From positions 2,666,001 to 2,730,000 of the forward strand of contig NZ_CP020772.1 in NCBI RefSeq assembly GCF_002097535.1: a DNA stretch of 64,000 bases, in the 5' to 3' direction. Within the stretch, counting starts at the first letter, position 1, and each line of letters starts with the position of its first letter. The notes under the pieces are model-generated. The model searched no databases. It worked only from the letters and a program-made list of their open reading frames with translations, and had not been told where the DNA came from. Origin of the DNA: Halobacillus mangrovi. GTDB lineage: Bacteria > Bacillota > Bacilli > Bacillales > Halobacillaceae. Made by a program: the position numbers and the translations under genes. Below are positions 1 to 8,768 of this stretch, in pieces.

Positions 1-731
1 TTCCTGAAGATGTAAACGAAAACTACGCAAAAGAATGTCAGATTTTCCAGCCAAACGAAAAAGTAAAAGATGTAACCAAGGAGAAAACTGAGCTATATGA
101 GCAATTGAGTAAGGGAATGATGAGAGAAGGTTTTAGTGGTATTAAAAAAGCTAAAAGTATGGGTCAGTTCGAATTTGAAAAAGGCGTGTATTATGGCGGT
201 TCAGAAGAGGAAGAGTCCGCCCAGTACATGAAAACGTGGCAGAGAAAACTGCTTGCCGAATATCCTAGAGTCATCCACATGGATGGGCATACGGCTCTAG
301 GTCCTACCAATGAAGTGACTATGGTCGTGTCAGAACATGATGAACGTGAGGAAGAGGAGATGAAAGAACAATACAGCATGGAGAATATCGAAAAATTCAC
401 GCCTAAAAAGGTAAAAGGCGACTCTACGAACTATTTTCATAAACTTAATAAGGAAGAATATCCGGATACGTACCTTTTCTCAGCTTTGTTTGAGTTTGGT
501 ACTTTCGGTACAAGCAGAAAAGCGGAACTTAGAGAATTCACCACCATCATTTTGGAAAACCAGCTATACTGGGAAGGTGCCGAAAAGGAAGAGGATAGAC
601 AGTGGATTTTAGAAGAATTTCAAAACATGTTCTACCCTGATGAGGAAGAATGGAGAGAAGCCGTATTGAAGGAAGCACGCCTGGGCATAGAATCTGTTCT
701 TACTCAAGAAGGAATTTTAGTTACAGCATAA
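1..731 (+). CDS. M14-type (DUF2817-like) metallopeptidase, C-terminal part
   Basis: The frame is open from the left edge (first whole codon at base 3), so the N-terminus lies outside the window. A TTG at 105 is an internal leucine, not a start. About 242 residues are visible. The segment MDGHTALGPTNE resembles the HTGLGP loop of DUF2817 proteins, which belong to the M14 carboxypeptidase superfamily and carry a zinc-ligand histidine there. The C-terminal half is acidic and mostly helical in composition. Family assignment rests on this one motif recalled from memory. A small unknown gene follows 75 bp downstream before a shared terminator. Confidence 0.55.
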   Translation, partial: PEDVNENYAKECQIFQPNEKVKDVTKEKTELYEQLSKGMMREGFSGIKKAKSMGQFEFEKGVYYGGSEEEESAQYMKTWQRKLLAEYPRVIHMDGHTALGPTNEVTMVVSEHDEREEEEMKEQYSMENIEKFTPKKVKGDSTNYFHKLNKEEYPDTYLFSALFEFGTFGTSRKAELREFTTIILENQLYWEGAEKEEDRQWILEEFQNMFYPDEEEWREAVLKEARLGIESVLTQEGILVTA

Positions 732-806
732 ACAGCAGATGTTTATGTTTACTGTAGACGGATGATTGTAGCCTTAGTGGCCAAACTAAGTCTAGAGGTG
801 ATAATA

Positions 807-1016
807 ATGGAAGAACAACCAAAGAAAAAGTTTGAAATCCCGACGGAAGGTAATCAAAACGGGGAGATCGGGATGCAGAATTCTGTAAACTCAAATCAGC
901 CTTTTGAATTTGAGAATAGCTTTTCAGGAGATTCTGTTAATGAGCATAAGAAATTAGAAGCCTTCAATGAGGATCAGGCAAAAAAGGAAATTGATCAGAT
1001 CTTCAATAATTCATAA
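807..1016 (+). CDS. small hypothetical protein (69 aa)
   Basis: I do not recognise this protein. The start at ATG 807 is chosen because GAGGTG lies 7 bases upstream; the longer frame from 762 has no ribosome site. The product is polar, rich in Asn, Gln, Glu and Lys, lacks membrane segments and cysteines, and ends in a short helical stretch (DQAKKEIDQIF). It follows the peptidase gene in the same direction and is closed by a hairpin terminator, so it may be co-transcribed with it. Confidence 0.5.
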   Translation: MEEQPKKKFEIPTEGNQNGEIGMQNSVNSNQPFEFENSFSGDSVNEHKKLEAFNEDQAKKEIDQIFNNS

Positions 1017-1032
1017 GTAGATGTAGAAAACT

Positions 1033-1073
1033 AAAAAACTCCGCTAGGTCTTATACCCTGCGAAGTTTTTTTA
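1033..1073. terminator. bidirectional hairpin terminator
   Basis: AAAAAACT-CCGC pairs with GCG-AAGTTTTTT around a loop of about 15 bases. It has an A-run on one side and a T-run on the other, so it can end both the plus-strand genes and the convergent P450 gene. Confidence 0.7.
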
Positions 1074-1087
1074 GTTTACTACTGTTT

Positions 1088-4000
1088 TTAAACACCAGCC
1101 CAAACATCTTTAGCGAACCGACCTTCTTTTTCAAGGTTATCTAACCATTCCACAGCATCCTCATAGGAGGTTTGCTGAATATCCTGGTATCCTTTGATCA
1201 AAGTCTCGGTTACTTGTGGGGCCATTTTACTTCCATCGCCACAAATGTACAAAAATCCTCCGTTGTTTAAAAGATCTACAAGCCGTGAGGAATCTTGCTC
1301 CATCAAATGCTGGACGTACGTTTTCTTACAACTCTCATGACGTGAGAAAGCGGTGTGCAGCGTGATTAGCCCTTCTCGCTCTGCTTTCTTCAACTCTTTC
1401 TCATACAAAAAGTCCTGTTCTGGATGACGGCACCCGAAGTATAAGTGGGCATCACCTAACGTTTGCCCCTGCTCTTTTAGAACGCGGCGTGTTTGGATAA
1501 AGCCTCGAAATGGTGCGATTCCTGTTCCTGGTCCCACTAAGACCAGTGGTGCCGCCGAATCTTCAGGGAGCTGGAAGTTGGACTGCGGTGTTCGGATGAA
1601 ACAAGCCACTTTACTGGCTACTTGCCGGCAAGCCAAATAGTTGGATGCGATGCCAAGGAACTCGCCTTTTCCGCTCCATGCAGGTCCGCGAACCACGCTT
1701 ACAGTCACACTCACTTTGTCCTGTTGTACTCGTGGCGAACTGGATATAGAATAATAGCGAGGTTTTAATGCTGGTAATAATGCTAAGAAACGCTCAAAAT
1801 CCAATTCACAAGAAGCATATTCTTCTAGAATCTCAAGCATCGTTTTCCGTTTTTCTAGCACCTCTTGCTTGTACTTATTATCTTCCAGCCACTGTTCCAG
1901 TTCTTTTTTATGCGGTGGACAAGGGTTGCTTGCAGCTAACTCGCGGAGCTGCCTCCTTGTTGCAGGTTCTTGTAGTTCTACATAAGACATAAGCAGTTCC
2001 TTAAGCTCAATAGGTTGTTGAGTAGGCAGGTGCGCTGCTTTCCCCGCATCTTCCCCAAGCACAACATAGTCTTCCCCATTTAAGCCAAAACGCTCTAGCA
2101 CACGGGTAACGAGTTTATCACTATTTTGTGGCAATACTCCCAGGTGATCTCCTTCTTTGTACATGACACCAGCAGGCAACTGCAGTTCAATGTGTCGAGT
2201 ACTACGCTCCTCCATAGATAAAAGTTCTCTATTTTTTGTGACCACAGCTGTGAAAGCATGATGCTCTCGAGCAACAGGCGTGTGGGTTGATCCACTTATA
2301 AATTCCATCGATATATGATTGGATTGCTGATTCGATTCTTCAAGCTTAAGGTTAAAGGTTTTTGCTAATCGATCCCATAGGATTTCTTCCCACTTTTCAA
2401 GATCACCTTCAAAGTCTTCGTTAGCATCCCCTTCTCCACGAGTAACGATTCTCGTAGCGCCTCTGCTCTCAAGTCCTTCATCAATCAGTTTAGGAATCCT
2501 TTGGTAGGTATTCGCCCAATTACGGTCTCCACAGCCAAAAACAGCGTATTGAACACCTTTCAAATCCTCTTGTGGTGTGGATGCTACCCATTCGACAAAC
2601 GAAACTGCGTTGTCCGGCGGGTGACCATTATATGAAGCCGACACAATAATCGTGGCTCCATCTACCGGAAGCTGGCCTGTATAATCATCCAGGGGAGCTG
2701 TCTCGACTTGAAATCCTTGGTGTCTTCCTTTTTCCGCAAGTTCACGACTCACACCTTCAGAAGTTCCTAAGTTTGATCCATATAATACAAGCATTGGAGT
2801 ATTATGGGCATCCACCATAGTGGTCTTTGGATTATTATCTTCTACTGCTTTCTTTTCAGAATGGACAGGCATCTGAATGAAGTCAGCATTTTTTCTGGAC
2901 TTCACTCTCATCGTCAATCCATCAGGCTTCAACGTTAATGTTTCTTTAACATCAAGCTCATAGTTCGAGTGATCCTCTAATTCAAAATGCTGCAATACCA
3001 TGCCAAGAACAAGGGTGGCTTCGTGCAGGGCGAATTGTTGACCAATACAGGCACGCTGTCCATTCCCGAAAGGTTTATAGGCATGATGAGGGATTGAAGA
3101 TGGGTCCTCAAACCGTTCTGGTTTAAAGGTTTCTACATCTTCTCCCCAAACAGACTTATCGCGATGTAGTTCTGGAATAAGGAGCGTAAATGCTTCCCCT
3201 TCTTCTACCTCATCCACACCATCAAGCGATGTATTGTCTTTTGCATACACGGAAAATGCCGGAGCTGTCGGCCATAACCGTAATGCTTCATTCAAAATCA
3301 TGCGTACATATTTTAATTTCTTTACCTGTTTATACGTCGGTGTTTCTTCACCCAGCACTTCGTCTACTTCTTTATAAGCTTTCTCCAGTTTTTCTGGATT
3401 CTTCAATAAGTAATAGAGAGCAAACGACAGAAGCCCACTCGTGGTTTCATGACCTGCAATGAGGAAGGTAATGATCTGAAAACGAATGTTTTCATCACCA
3501 AGGGCTTCTCCAGTTTCTGGGTCCTTTCCTTTCAGCATATGAGCAAGCAAATCGTCTTCTCCTTGATCTCCTGTCTCTTTCCTTTCTTTAATCAACTCGT
3601 CAACCAAATCAAACATATAGTCAATATCTTCTTTGTATTGACGCTTGGATTTAACCATCAATTTATCTTGGATACCAAGTCGCTGGGTTTGGTTCATTGA
3701 TTCATCAAGCGCACGCACCATCTTCTGAACAAAAGGGTGGGAGGTCTCTCGATAAAAACTATTAAAGCGATAATTAAACCCGCATAAACCAATCGTATCC
3801 AAGGTCAGGCGTGTCATATCTTCAGGCACATCGACTTCTTCCTTAGGATTAAGTCTTGCCCACTTTTGTATTAATTGGGTAGCAAGATCGACCATTTTGT
3901 CATGATAGCCCTTCATTGCCTGTTGACTGAAGCTTGGAAGAAGAATATTGTGGGCTTTCTTCCAATTTGGCTCCTCAGTCCCACTAGTGAATAAACCGTC

Positions 4001-4252
4001 CCCGCCGAATGAACGGACTTTTTGAAGCGCAGGGCCCAACTTTTTATCAAATCTTGTTTCATCACAAATTTCAGCAGCAAATCTTGCGCTCGACACGAAA
4101 TTACTTGTTCTTCCTGGGAAATGGAATTGATAGAGTGGTCCGAGTTCCCGAGCAAGCTTCATAAAGGACTGTATTGGTTTTTCTTTATCAATTAAAGGAA
4201 GGTTTCCTAAAGGACCATAAGATTTGGGTTGAGGAAGTGTTTGTGTATTAAT
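1088..4252 (-). CDS. bifunctional cytochrome P450/NADPH-P450 reductase (CYP102, P450 BM3 type)
   Basis: This is a self-sufficient soluble fatty-acid hydroxylase. An N-terminal P450 domain (about residues 1-460) contains AGHETTSG (I helix, oxygen activation), EALR (K helix) and the heme-thiolate loop [10 protein letters not shown]. It is followed by a flavodoxin-like FMN domain ([13 protein letters not shown]) and FAD/NADPH domains ([27 protein letters not shown]). Much of the protein matches CYP102A1 as I recall it, and the length (1054 aa from this start) fits the 1049-aa family model. The start is assigned to ATT at 4252. An almost perfect SD (AAGAGGTGAT) sits 6 bases upstream, and the residues after it align exactly with the CYP102A1 N-terminus. 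The only upstream ATG (4303) lies inside an operator and has no SD. The tetR gene immediately upstream probably regulates it. Confidence 0.95.
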   Translation of the reverse strand: MNTQTLPQPKSYGPLGNLPLIDKEKPIQSFMKLARELGPLYQFHFPGRTSNFVSSARFAAEICDETRFDKKLGPALQKVRSFGGDGLFTSGTEEPNWKKAHNILLPSFSQQAMKGYHDKMVDLATQLIQKWARLNPKEEVDVPEDMTRLTLDTIGLCGFNYRFNSFYRETSHPFVQKMVRALDESMNQTQRLGIQDKLMVKSKRQYKEDIDYMFDLVDELIKERKETGDQGEDDLLAHMLKGKDPETGEALGDENIRFQIITFLIAGHETTSGLLSFALYYLLKNPEKLEKAYKEVDEVLGEETPTYKQVKKLKYVRMILNEALRLWPTAPAFSVYAKDNTSLDGVDEVEEGEAFTLLIPELHRDKSVWGEDVETFKPERFEDPSSIPHHAYKPFGNGQRACIGQQFALHEATLVLGMVLQHFELEDHSNYELDVKETLTLKPDGLTMRVKSRKNADFIQMPVHSEKKAVEDNNPKTTMVDAHNTPMLVLYGSNLGTSEGVSRELAEKGRHQGFQVETAPLDDYTGQLPVDGATIIVSASYNGHPPDNAVSFVEWVASTPQEDLKGVQYAVFGCGDRNWANTYQRIPKLIDEGLESRGATRIVTRGEGDANEDFEGDLEKWEEILWDRLAKTFNLKLEESNQQSNHISMEFISGSTHTPVAREHHAFTAVVTKNRELLSMEERSTRHIELQLPAGVMYKEGDHLGVLPQNSDKLVTRVLERFGLNGEDYVVLGEDAGKAAHLPTQQPIELKELLMSYVELQEPATRRQLRELAASNPCPPHKKELEQWLEDNKYKQEVLEKRKTMLEILEEYASCELDFERFLALLPALKPRYYSISSSPRVQQDKVSVTVSVVRGPAWSGKGEFLGIASNYLACRQVASKVACFIRTPQSNFQLPEDSAAPLVLVGPGTGIAPFRGFIQTRRVLKEQGQTLGDAHLYFGCRHPEQDFLYEKELKKAEREGLITLHTAFSRHESCKKTYVQHLMEQDSSRLVDLLNNGGFLYICGDGSKMAPQVTETLIKGYQDIQQTSYEDAVEWLDNLEKEGRFAKDVWAGV

Positions 4253-4288
4253 CTTAAAATCACCTCTTAAAAGTAAGTTAATAAAACC

Positions 4289-4306
4289 GGAATGAATATT
4301 CATTCC
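4289..4306. promoter_or_regulatory. palindromic TetR-family operator, copy 1
   Basis: GGAATGAATATTCATTCC is a perfect 18-bp palindrome in the short gap between tetR and the P450 gene, about 37 bases before the P450 start. The identical sequence recurs upstream of tetR. By analogy with the FatR/BscR repressors that control CYP102 genes in Bacillus, it is the likely binding site of the adjacent TetR protein. Confidence 0.8.
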
Positions 4307-4334
4307 GAAGTAAATGAGAAGGAACTATGTTCCT

Positions 4335-4910
4335 TCATTCGTGACTGCGGACCGCATCCCAGCAGCTTTCCTCTACACCTGCCAGTAATTCTTCTGACGC
4401 TTCTATTTCTCCTGCACGGATCAATTTGTATAATTCTAAAAAACCCCCGAAAATAATAGCGATTAAGGCTTTAGATGGAAGTTCACGAATTTTATGCTCT
4501 TCCTTTCCTTTATCTAAAAAATCCCGAAGAATGGAGAGTAATTTTTCAAAGCGTTCACGACTTGTTTCATCTAAAAAGTAGGCGGCGTTATGGGTTTTAA
4601 TGAAATACAATGCATGTTCATGTTCATGAGTAAACCGCACCATTCCCTCAAATAAATGATGAAATTGATCACGAATGCTGTGATCGAGTGGGTAATCTTC
4701 AAGTAGTGTATCTGTAAACAATTGTACATAATGTTGAAAAAGTGTGTTGACAAGTACTTCTTTATTTTCAAAATAGCGATAAATGGTCCCAGCTCCGACC
4801 TTCGCGTCATTTGCAATCATAGGTATGGTCGTAGCGTCAAACCCTCGCTCTGCAAACAAGTTCAAAGCACTATGAAGGATGTCCTCTCGCTTGCTTTCTG
4901 TTGTAGGCAT
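4335..4910 (-). CDS. TetR/AcrR-family regulator (FatR/BscR-like)
   Basis: This is a 191-aa repressor with an N-terminal helix-turn-helix (REDILHSALNLFAERGFDAT to VGAGTIYRYFENKE) and a helical ligand-binding domain. ATG 4910 is chosen because AGGGAGG lies 8 bases upstream. A longer frame from 4946 would simply translate the operator. The gene sits directly upstream of the P450 fusion on the same strand. Each gene is preceded by the same palindrome, which implies autorepression and control of the P450, probably relieved by fatty acids or similar hydrophobic ligands (known for the family, inferred here). A 7-bp inverted repeat (AAGGAAC/GTTCCTT, 4319-4335) lies at the stop codon and has no U-run. 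Confidence 0.88.
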   Translation of the reverse strand: MPTTESKREDILHSALNLFAERGFDATTIPMIANDAKVGAGTIYRYFENKEVLVNTLFQHYVQLFTDTLLEDYPLDHSIRDQFHHLFEGMVRFTHEHEHALYFIKTHNAAYFLDETSRERFEKLLSILRDFLDKGKEEHKIRELPSKALIAIIFGGFLELYKLIRAGEIEASEELLAGVEESCWDAVRSHE

Positions 4911-4931
4911 ATATAGATCCTCCCTTATCAC

Positions 4932-4949
4932 GGAATGAATATTCATTCC
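4932..4949. promoter_or_regulatory. palindromic TetR-family operator, copy 2
   Basis: This site is identical to copy 1 (GGAATGAATATTCATTCC). It lies just downstream of the tetR -10 hexamer, so a bound repressor would cover the transcription start and give autoregulation. Confidence 0.8.
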
Positions 4950-4954
4950 ACAAC

Positions 4955-4983
4955 AGTATAAAACATGGATGTAGAAACTTCAA
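4955..4983 (-). promoter_or_regulatory. sigma-A promoter of tetR-P450
   Basis: Reading the minus strand, TTGAAG (4983-4978) and TATACT (4960-4955) are separated by exactly 17 bases. The operator begins 5 bases downstream of the -10. Confidence 0.75.
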
Positions 4984-5108
4984 TCGAACAATAGACTCAT
5001 ATGAGAACGATACCATTTTTATATTTCAAAAATATTTCTTAACAAGGTTTCCTTTTTCCAAATAAGTGGAAATCATTACAATAACTGTTTGTAAAAGGTG
5101 GTCGTAGT

Positions 5109-6446
5109 ATGACGAAAAATCTAAGTAAAGGATGGATATTTTTCTTTGGAGCTCTTGGAGGTTTGCTTTATGGGTACGATACGGGAGTAATATCGGGTGC
5201 CCTCTTATTTATTAATGAGGATATCCCACTCTCTAACTTCCTTGAAGGGCTAGTTGTCAGCTCTCTGCTTGTAGGCGCCATTGTCGGCGCAGGAATGAGC
5301 GGCTATGTATCGGACAGATTTGGAAGAAGGCGTGTCGTATTTGTTATCGCACTAATTTATATTATAGGTGCTCTAGTTCTCGCTTTTGCACCTAACGTAT
5401 CGATTTTAGTTCTGGGACGCGTGATTTTAGGTTTAGGTGTTGGCGGATCGACTGCAATTGTTCCTGTGTACTTATCCGAAATGGCCCCGACCGATTCAAG
5501 GGGTGCCCTCGCTTCTCTCAACCAACTGATGATTACCATCGGAATTGTGCTAGCGTATTTTGTGAATTATGCTTTTACTCCGATCGAGGGATGGCGATGG
5601 ATGTTAGGTCTAGCATCTGTACCCGCCGTTGTACTTATGGTAGGAGTTCTGTTTATGCCAGAAAGCCCGAAATGGCTGCTGAAGCAAAACCGTGAAAAAG
5701 AAGCGAGAAAAGTTATGGGTCTTACAAGGAAACAAAGCGAAATTGACGATGAAGTTGAACAGATGAAAAAAATCGAAGCCGAAAAGGAAAGTACTTGGGA
5801 TGTCTTACGATCCAAATGGGTCCGCCCGATGCTAATTGTCGGAAGCGGAATTGCCATTTTCCAGCAGTTTATCGGGATCAATGCCGTAATTTACTACGCC
5901 CCGACTATATTTACAAAAGCTGGGCTTGGAGACTCTGCCTCCATTTTAGGAACCGTTGGAATAGGAATTCTTAACGTTCTTATGACTCTGGTCGCGATCG
6001 CTACGATTGACAAACTGGGACGTAAAAAACTATTGTTAATCGGAAATGTTGGAATGGTGACAAGTCTTGCCGTATTGGCCACCATTTTATTTACGATGCA
6101 ATTAACAACTAGTGTTGCTTGGATGACAGTCGTTTTCCTCGGTTTGTTTATTATCTTTTTCTCTGCCACCTGGGGACCAGTCGTCTGGGTCATGCTGCCT
6201 GAACTGTTCCCAACAAAAGCTAGAGGTGCAGCAACGGGTTTTACGACCTTGCTATTATCTGCAGCTAATTTAATTGTCTCATTATTTTTCCCGATTCTGC
6301 TTGGAGCCATCGGTACGGCCTGGGTCTTCGTTATCTTTGCAGCGATTGGTGTGCTTGCCTTCTTATTCGTAGCCAAATATGTCCCTGAGACAAAAGGCAG
6401 AAGCCTGGAAGAGATTGAACGTGACTTGCGAGGTCATGCTTCTTAA
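5109..6446 (+). CDS. ywtG: MFS sugar porter (YwtG/CsbC-like)
   Basis: This is a 445-aa, 12-helix transporter of the sugar porter family, likely a sugar or polyol:H+ symporter in the cytoplasmic membrane. Family signatures are visible: GRRRV after TM2, PESPKWL at the end of TM6, FQQFIGINAVIYY in TM7, DKLGRKKL after TM8 and VPETKGRSLEEIE at the C-terminus. The N-terminal LYGYDTGVISGALLFI segment and much of the remainder match Bacillus subtilis YwtG as I recall it. AAAGGTGG precedes the ATG by 7 bases. It stands alone: a composite repeat follows and the divergent P450 operon precedes. Substrate is not predictable. Confidence 0.88.
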   Translation: MTKNLSKGWIFFFGALGGLLYGYDTGVISGALLFINEDIPLSNFLEGLVVSSLLVGAIVGAGMSGYVSDRFGRRRVVFVIALIYIIGALVLAFAPNVSILVLGRVILGLGVGGSTAIVPVYLSEMAPTDSRGALASLNQLMITIGIVLAYFVNYAFTPIEGWRWMLGLASVPAVVLMVGVLFMPESPKWLLKQNREKEARKVMGLTRKQSEIDDEVEQMKKIEAEKESTWDVLRSKWVRPMLIVGSGIAIFQQFIGINAVIYYAPTIFTKAGLGDSASILGTVGIGILNVLMTLVAIATIDKLGRKKLLLIGNVGMVTSLAVLATILFTMQLTTSVAWMTVVFLGLFIIFFSATWGPVVWVMLPELFPTKARGAATGFTTLLLSAANLIVSLFFPILLGAIGTAWVFVIFAAIGVLAFLFVAKYVPETKGRSLEEIERDLRGHAS

Positions 6447-6498
6447 GAGTAGGTTCTGTTAATCGATATGGTTGATTTATTATGTCAGATTTCTTCAG

Positions 6499-6975
6499 TA
6501 TAATAGCAGTAGTCTCAAAGACTTGATTTCGAGATGTTTGTGGGGATGTAGGGTCGTTGGGGAAGGATTCGCTTTCCTGCGAGGGAACTGGCAAGCCTAC
6601 TCGTTCGCTGTGCTCTCTGTGGGGTCTCGCCTCGCTCCTTCTTCCGCAGGAGTCACCCTTCCCCAACGTCCCTTGCTGATGAGGTTCTGGAAATCTTGCT
6701 ACGTAGAATTTACTATCCGTTGCATGAGAATCGTTGGCAATGCAGAATCTTCAATATAACGAACCTTCACATGCTTCAATTCAGAAAAAATCGTTTAACT
6801 TTATATCGTATGGTGGATGGGAAAACGGCGAGACTCGTGTGGGATGAACATGGTAGATGAGACCCCGGAAAACGAAGTTTGAGGAGGCTCAGCACATGCC
6901 CACGGAAAGGGAGTCGTTTTCCCATCCACCATATTTCTCGTGAAAGCCTTGAAACTGTGTCTTCAAGATAAGGAG
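6499..6975 (+). repeat. composite foldback element, copy 1 (about 477 bp)
   Basis: This intergenic element holds two long hairpin modules. Module A (6556-6667) has ends GTTGGGGAAGG/CCTTCCCCAAC and reads in reverse. Module B (6810-6932) has perfect 18-bp inverted ends ATGGTGGATGGGAAAACG and reads forward. Both carry the internal signature GGCGAGACTC...GAGGAGGCT...GGAAAG. The left outer end (TATAATAGCAG...GACTTGATTTCGAG) and right outer end (GTCTTCAAGATAAGGAG) recur at the other copies. Reading frames through it are not genes. Similar modules are widely dispersed in Bacillaceae genomes in my recollection; no transposase is encoded. Confidence 0.8.
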
Positions 6976-7103
6976 ACTTATATTGAAGAGGGATATTCCT
7001 TTGATGTTGGCTATTTATTAACCACATTTTTTAAAAACACAACTTCAAGGAAGAAAATGACCACAGATCGCCACTTAAGAAGTGACGCTCTATTTTTTTA
7101 CCC

Positions 7104-7430
7104 TTATGTGTTTTTAGGTTCTCTAGCAAGGACCACATATACACTCATCCGCTCGGTTCCTGTGTTCTCTAGACTGAGCAATTCTTCCTTACTGCAGTGG
7201 ATGGTGTCTCCTTTTTCTATTTTATATACATGATCGTCAATTTTGCATTCCCCTGTTCCATCAAGCATCAATAAATAAACCTGTGTGTATGGATGGCTAT
7301 GGGAAGGCAGCAGTTGCCCTGGCATAAAATTTAGAACGAACGCCTTACTCTTCTCTTCTTCAAATACCATTTGTTTGGTCATACGGTTTTCATCGAACTT
7401 CTGAAACTCCCTAATTGAATGAACAGGCAT
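7104..7430 (-). CDS. cupin-domain protein
   Basis: This 108-aa single-domain cupin has a metal-binding motif SHSHPYTQVYLLMLDGTG (two His plus Gln of cupin motif 1) and a second motif GDTIHCSKEELLSLENTG in which a Cys/Glu region replaces the usual His. The start is ATG 7430, with AAAGGAGGAG 5 bases upstream. It lies directly downstream of a decayed flavohemoglobin fragment and of a DUF488 gene on the same strand, a setting that hints at a former nitric-oxide or oxidative-stress operon. Its substrate is unknown. Confidence 0.8.
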   Translation of the reverse strand: MPVHSIREFQKFDENRMTKQMVFEEEKSKAFVLNFMPGQLLPSHSHPYTQVYLLMLDGTGECKIDDHVYKIEKGDTIHCSKEELLSLENTGTERMSVYVVLAREPKNT

Positions 7431-7443
7431 ATGTTCTCCTCCT

Positions 7444-7735
7444 TTAAGCGTTTTCAATAGTACTCACAGGACTGAATGCTTCGTTAATGGTTTTCATAAA
7501 AGGGATAGGTCCACAAAAATAGAAATCTTTCTTGTTATCTTTTAGGATTGTTTGTAACCACTATAAATCTATGAACCCTTTATTTCATAATTTTTGTCCA
7601 GTTGATCTGCTTCAGTCGGATTCGAATAACATACGTATGATTGCACATTTTCACATGTAACTGCCAGGTTTTTGATATGTGGTAACCAATCTTCTAATTC
7701 AATGCTAGAATATTCTGGCAGCAAAAGCAATATTT
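7444..7735 (-). pseudogene. hmp: remnant of flavohemoglobin (Hmp) reductase C-terminus
   Basis: Reading the minus strand, one frame gives ENVQSYVCYSNPTEADQ, the NAD-domain signature of flavohemoglobins. It then loses frame near EIKG. A shifted frame continues GFIDL-stop-WLQTILKDNKK, then DFYFCGPIPFMKTINEAF, the Hmp C-terminal motif, and stops at a TAA only a few bases before the cupin SD. One frameshift and one in-frame TAG break it, and the globin and FAD domains are absent. The final helix and FFGP tail of Hmp are also replaced. This is a decaying gene piece, not an expressed protein. Confidence 0.75.
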
Positions 7736-7747
7736 AAAATACACCTT

Positions 7748-8107
7748 TTATCGATTTTCCTTCAGTAAGCGGGCCAATACATTCGCGTGATTATAAGTGG
7801 TTTCCTTTGATCCAAAAAGGATCGTCACTTTTTGATCTTGTGCATATTCCTTAAGTGTTTGGAACCCTTCCTGTTTCTTCTGGTCATTCTCCAACTCTTT
7901 AGTATAGAGACGTTCAAATTCTTCAAACTTATCATTCTCATGATTGAACCATTGCCTTAACTCCTTGCTAGGAGCAACTGACTTTAACCATTCGTCCAGC
8001 TGGGCTTTTCCTTTTGAAACTCCTCTAGGCCAAATTCCATCCACTAAAATACGGAGACCGTCATCCTTTGAAGGATCCTCATAGATTCGTCTCGTTGTAA
8101 TAGGCAT
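7748..8107 (-). CDS. DUF488 family protein
   Basis: This 119-aa protein begins MPITTRRIYEDPSKDDGLRI and contains VDGIWPRGVSKGKAQLDEWL, the conserved WPRG block of DUF488, plus a C-terminal VTILFGSKETTYNHANVL. The family has no settled biochemical function. ATG 8107 has GGGAGG 9 bases upstream. The gene precedes the flavohemoglobin remnant on the same strand. Confidence 0.88.
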   Translation of the reverse strand: MPITTRRIYEDPSKDDGLRILVDGIWPRGVSKGKAQLDEWLKSVAPSKELRQWFNHENDKFEEFERLYTKELENDQKKQEGFQTLKEYAQDQKVTILFGSKETTYNHANVLARLLKENR

Positions 8108-8136
8108 CTTCTTATCCTCCCTCTAATTACATAAAT

Positions 8137-8172
8137 AAAAGAACCCATCTACTATGCATAAATGGGTTCTTT
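8137..8172 (-). terminator. hairpin terminator
   Basis: AAAGAACCCAT pairs with ATGGGTTCTTT around a 12-base loop. It lies between the unknown 86-aa gene and the DUF488 gene and has flanking A/T runs on both sides. Confidence 0.75.
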
Positions 8173-8183
8173 CTCGGGCATTT

Positions 8184-8444
8184 TTACTTTTCTTCAATAG
8201 GTTCATCAAATAAGTCGGTAAATTTAGCAACATTTTCGTAGCTGAATTCAAACGCCATTCTTACTTCACCAAAACCTGGCTGGAAAAAATAGCCTTGAAC
8301 CTCGTAGCTGCTATTGTTTTCTCTAACTTTTGTAAGATGGAAATATCTTTGAATATATTGAGCCATCTCTTCAAGTTTTTTATTCCGTACTTTTATCCAT
8401 TGCTCTTTTAGTTCTTCTGTTGGAAAGTCAGATTCCTTTAGCAT
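8184..8444 (-). CDS. hypothetical protein (86 aa)
   Basis: I do not recognise this protein. It is soluble, with a charged helical N-terminal half and a beta-rich part around YEVQGYFFQPGFGEVRMAFE. ATG 8444 has GAGGAG 7 bases upstream, and a terminator lies immediately downstream, so it looks like a genuine monocistronic gene. There are no cysteines, membrane segments or known catalytic motifs. Confidence 0.65.
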   Translation of the reverse strand: MLKESDFPTEELKEQWIKVRNKKLEEMAQYIQRYFHLTKVRENNSSYEVQGYFFQPGFGEVRMAFEFSYENVAKFTDLFDEPIEEK

Positions 8445-8459
8445 TTGTTCACTCCTCTA

Positions 8460-8740
8460 CGGAAATCAATTCTCTGAAAACTGTTTCTGTCATTATAATA
8501 TAAAAGCTCACACTTATTTTCAACTGCTAGCTTTAAATGTCTGTTAGATTAATAGATTTATTTTCAGAGTTTACTAAAATTATTATATGAGGAAATCGTT
8601 CTATTAGCACTTATCTTTGTCGTTTAATCTTTTTTCTTTACTGAATATAGGATTATTAATTTTAAAATAAAGTATATATTATTATTTCGTAATTTTAGGA
8701 TTTTGTTATGTTAAATGGATTAAAGCCTGACTAAAAGAAA
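8460..8740. other. AT-rich intergenic region, nothing assigned
   Basis: About 280 bases of AT-rich sequence lie between the unknown 86-aa gene and the DUF421 gene. I see no start codon with a ribosome site and no repeat. It probably holds the minus-strand promoter of the 86-aa gene. Confidence 0.5.
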
Positions 8741-8768
8741 AAACAAGTCCCCCAATTGAGACTTGTTT
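8741..8768 (-). terminator. hairpin terminator of the DUF421 gene
   Basis: AAACAAGTC pairs with GACTTGTTT. It abuts the stop codon of the DUF421 gene and is followed by a U-rich tract on the minus strand. Confidence 0.75.

Noticed and set aside
4253..4303. ATG 4303 as the P450 start (17 extra residues)
   Set aside because: The codon lies in the operator, has no SD, and the extension is absent from CYP102A1; the SD sits inside the extension.
6472..7027. Open frames of 80-95 codons across composite repeat copy 1 (both strands)
   Set aside because: They read through hairpin modules, lack ribosome sites and recur only because the repeat recurs.
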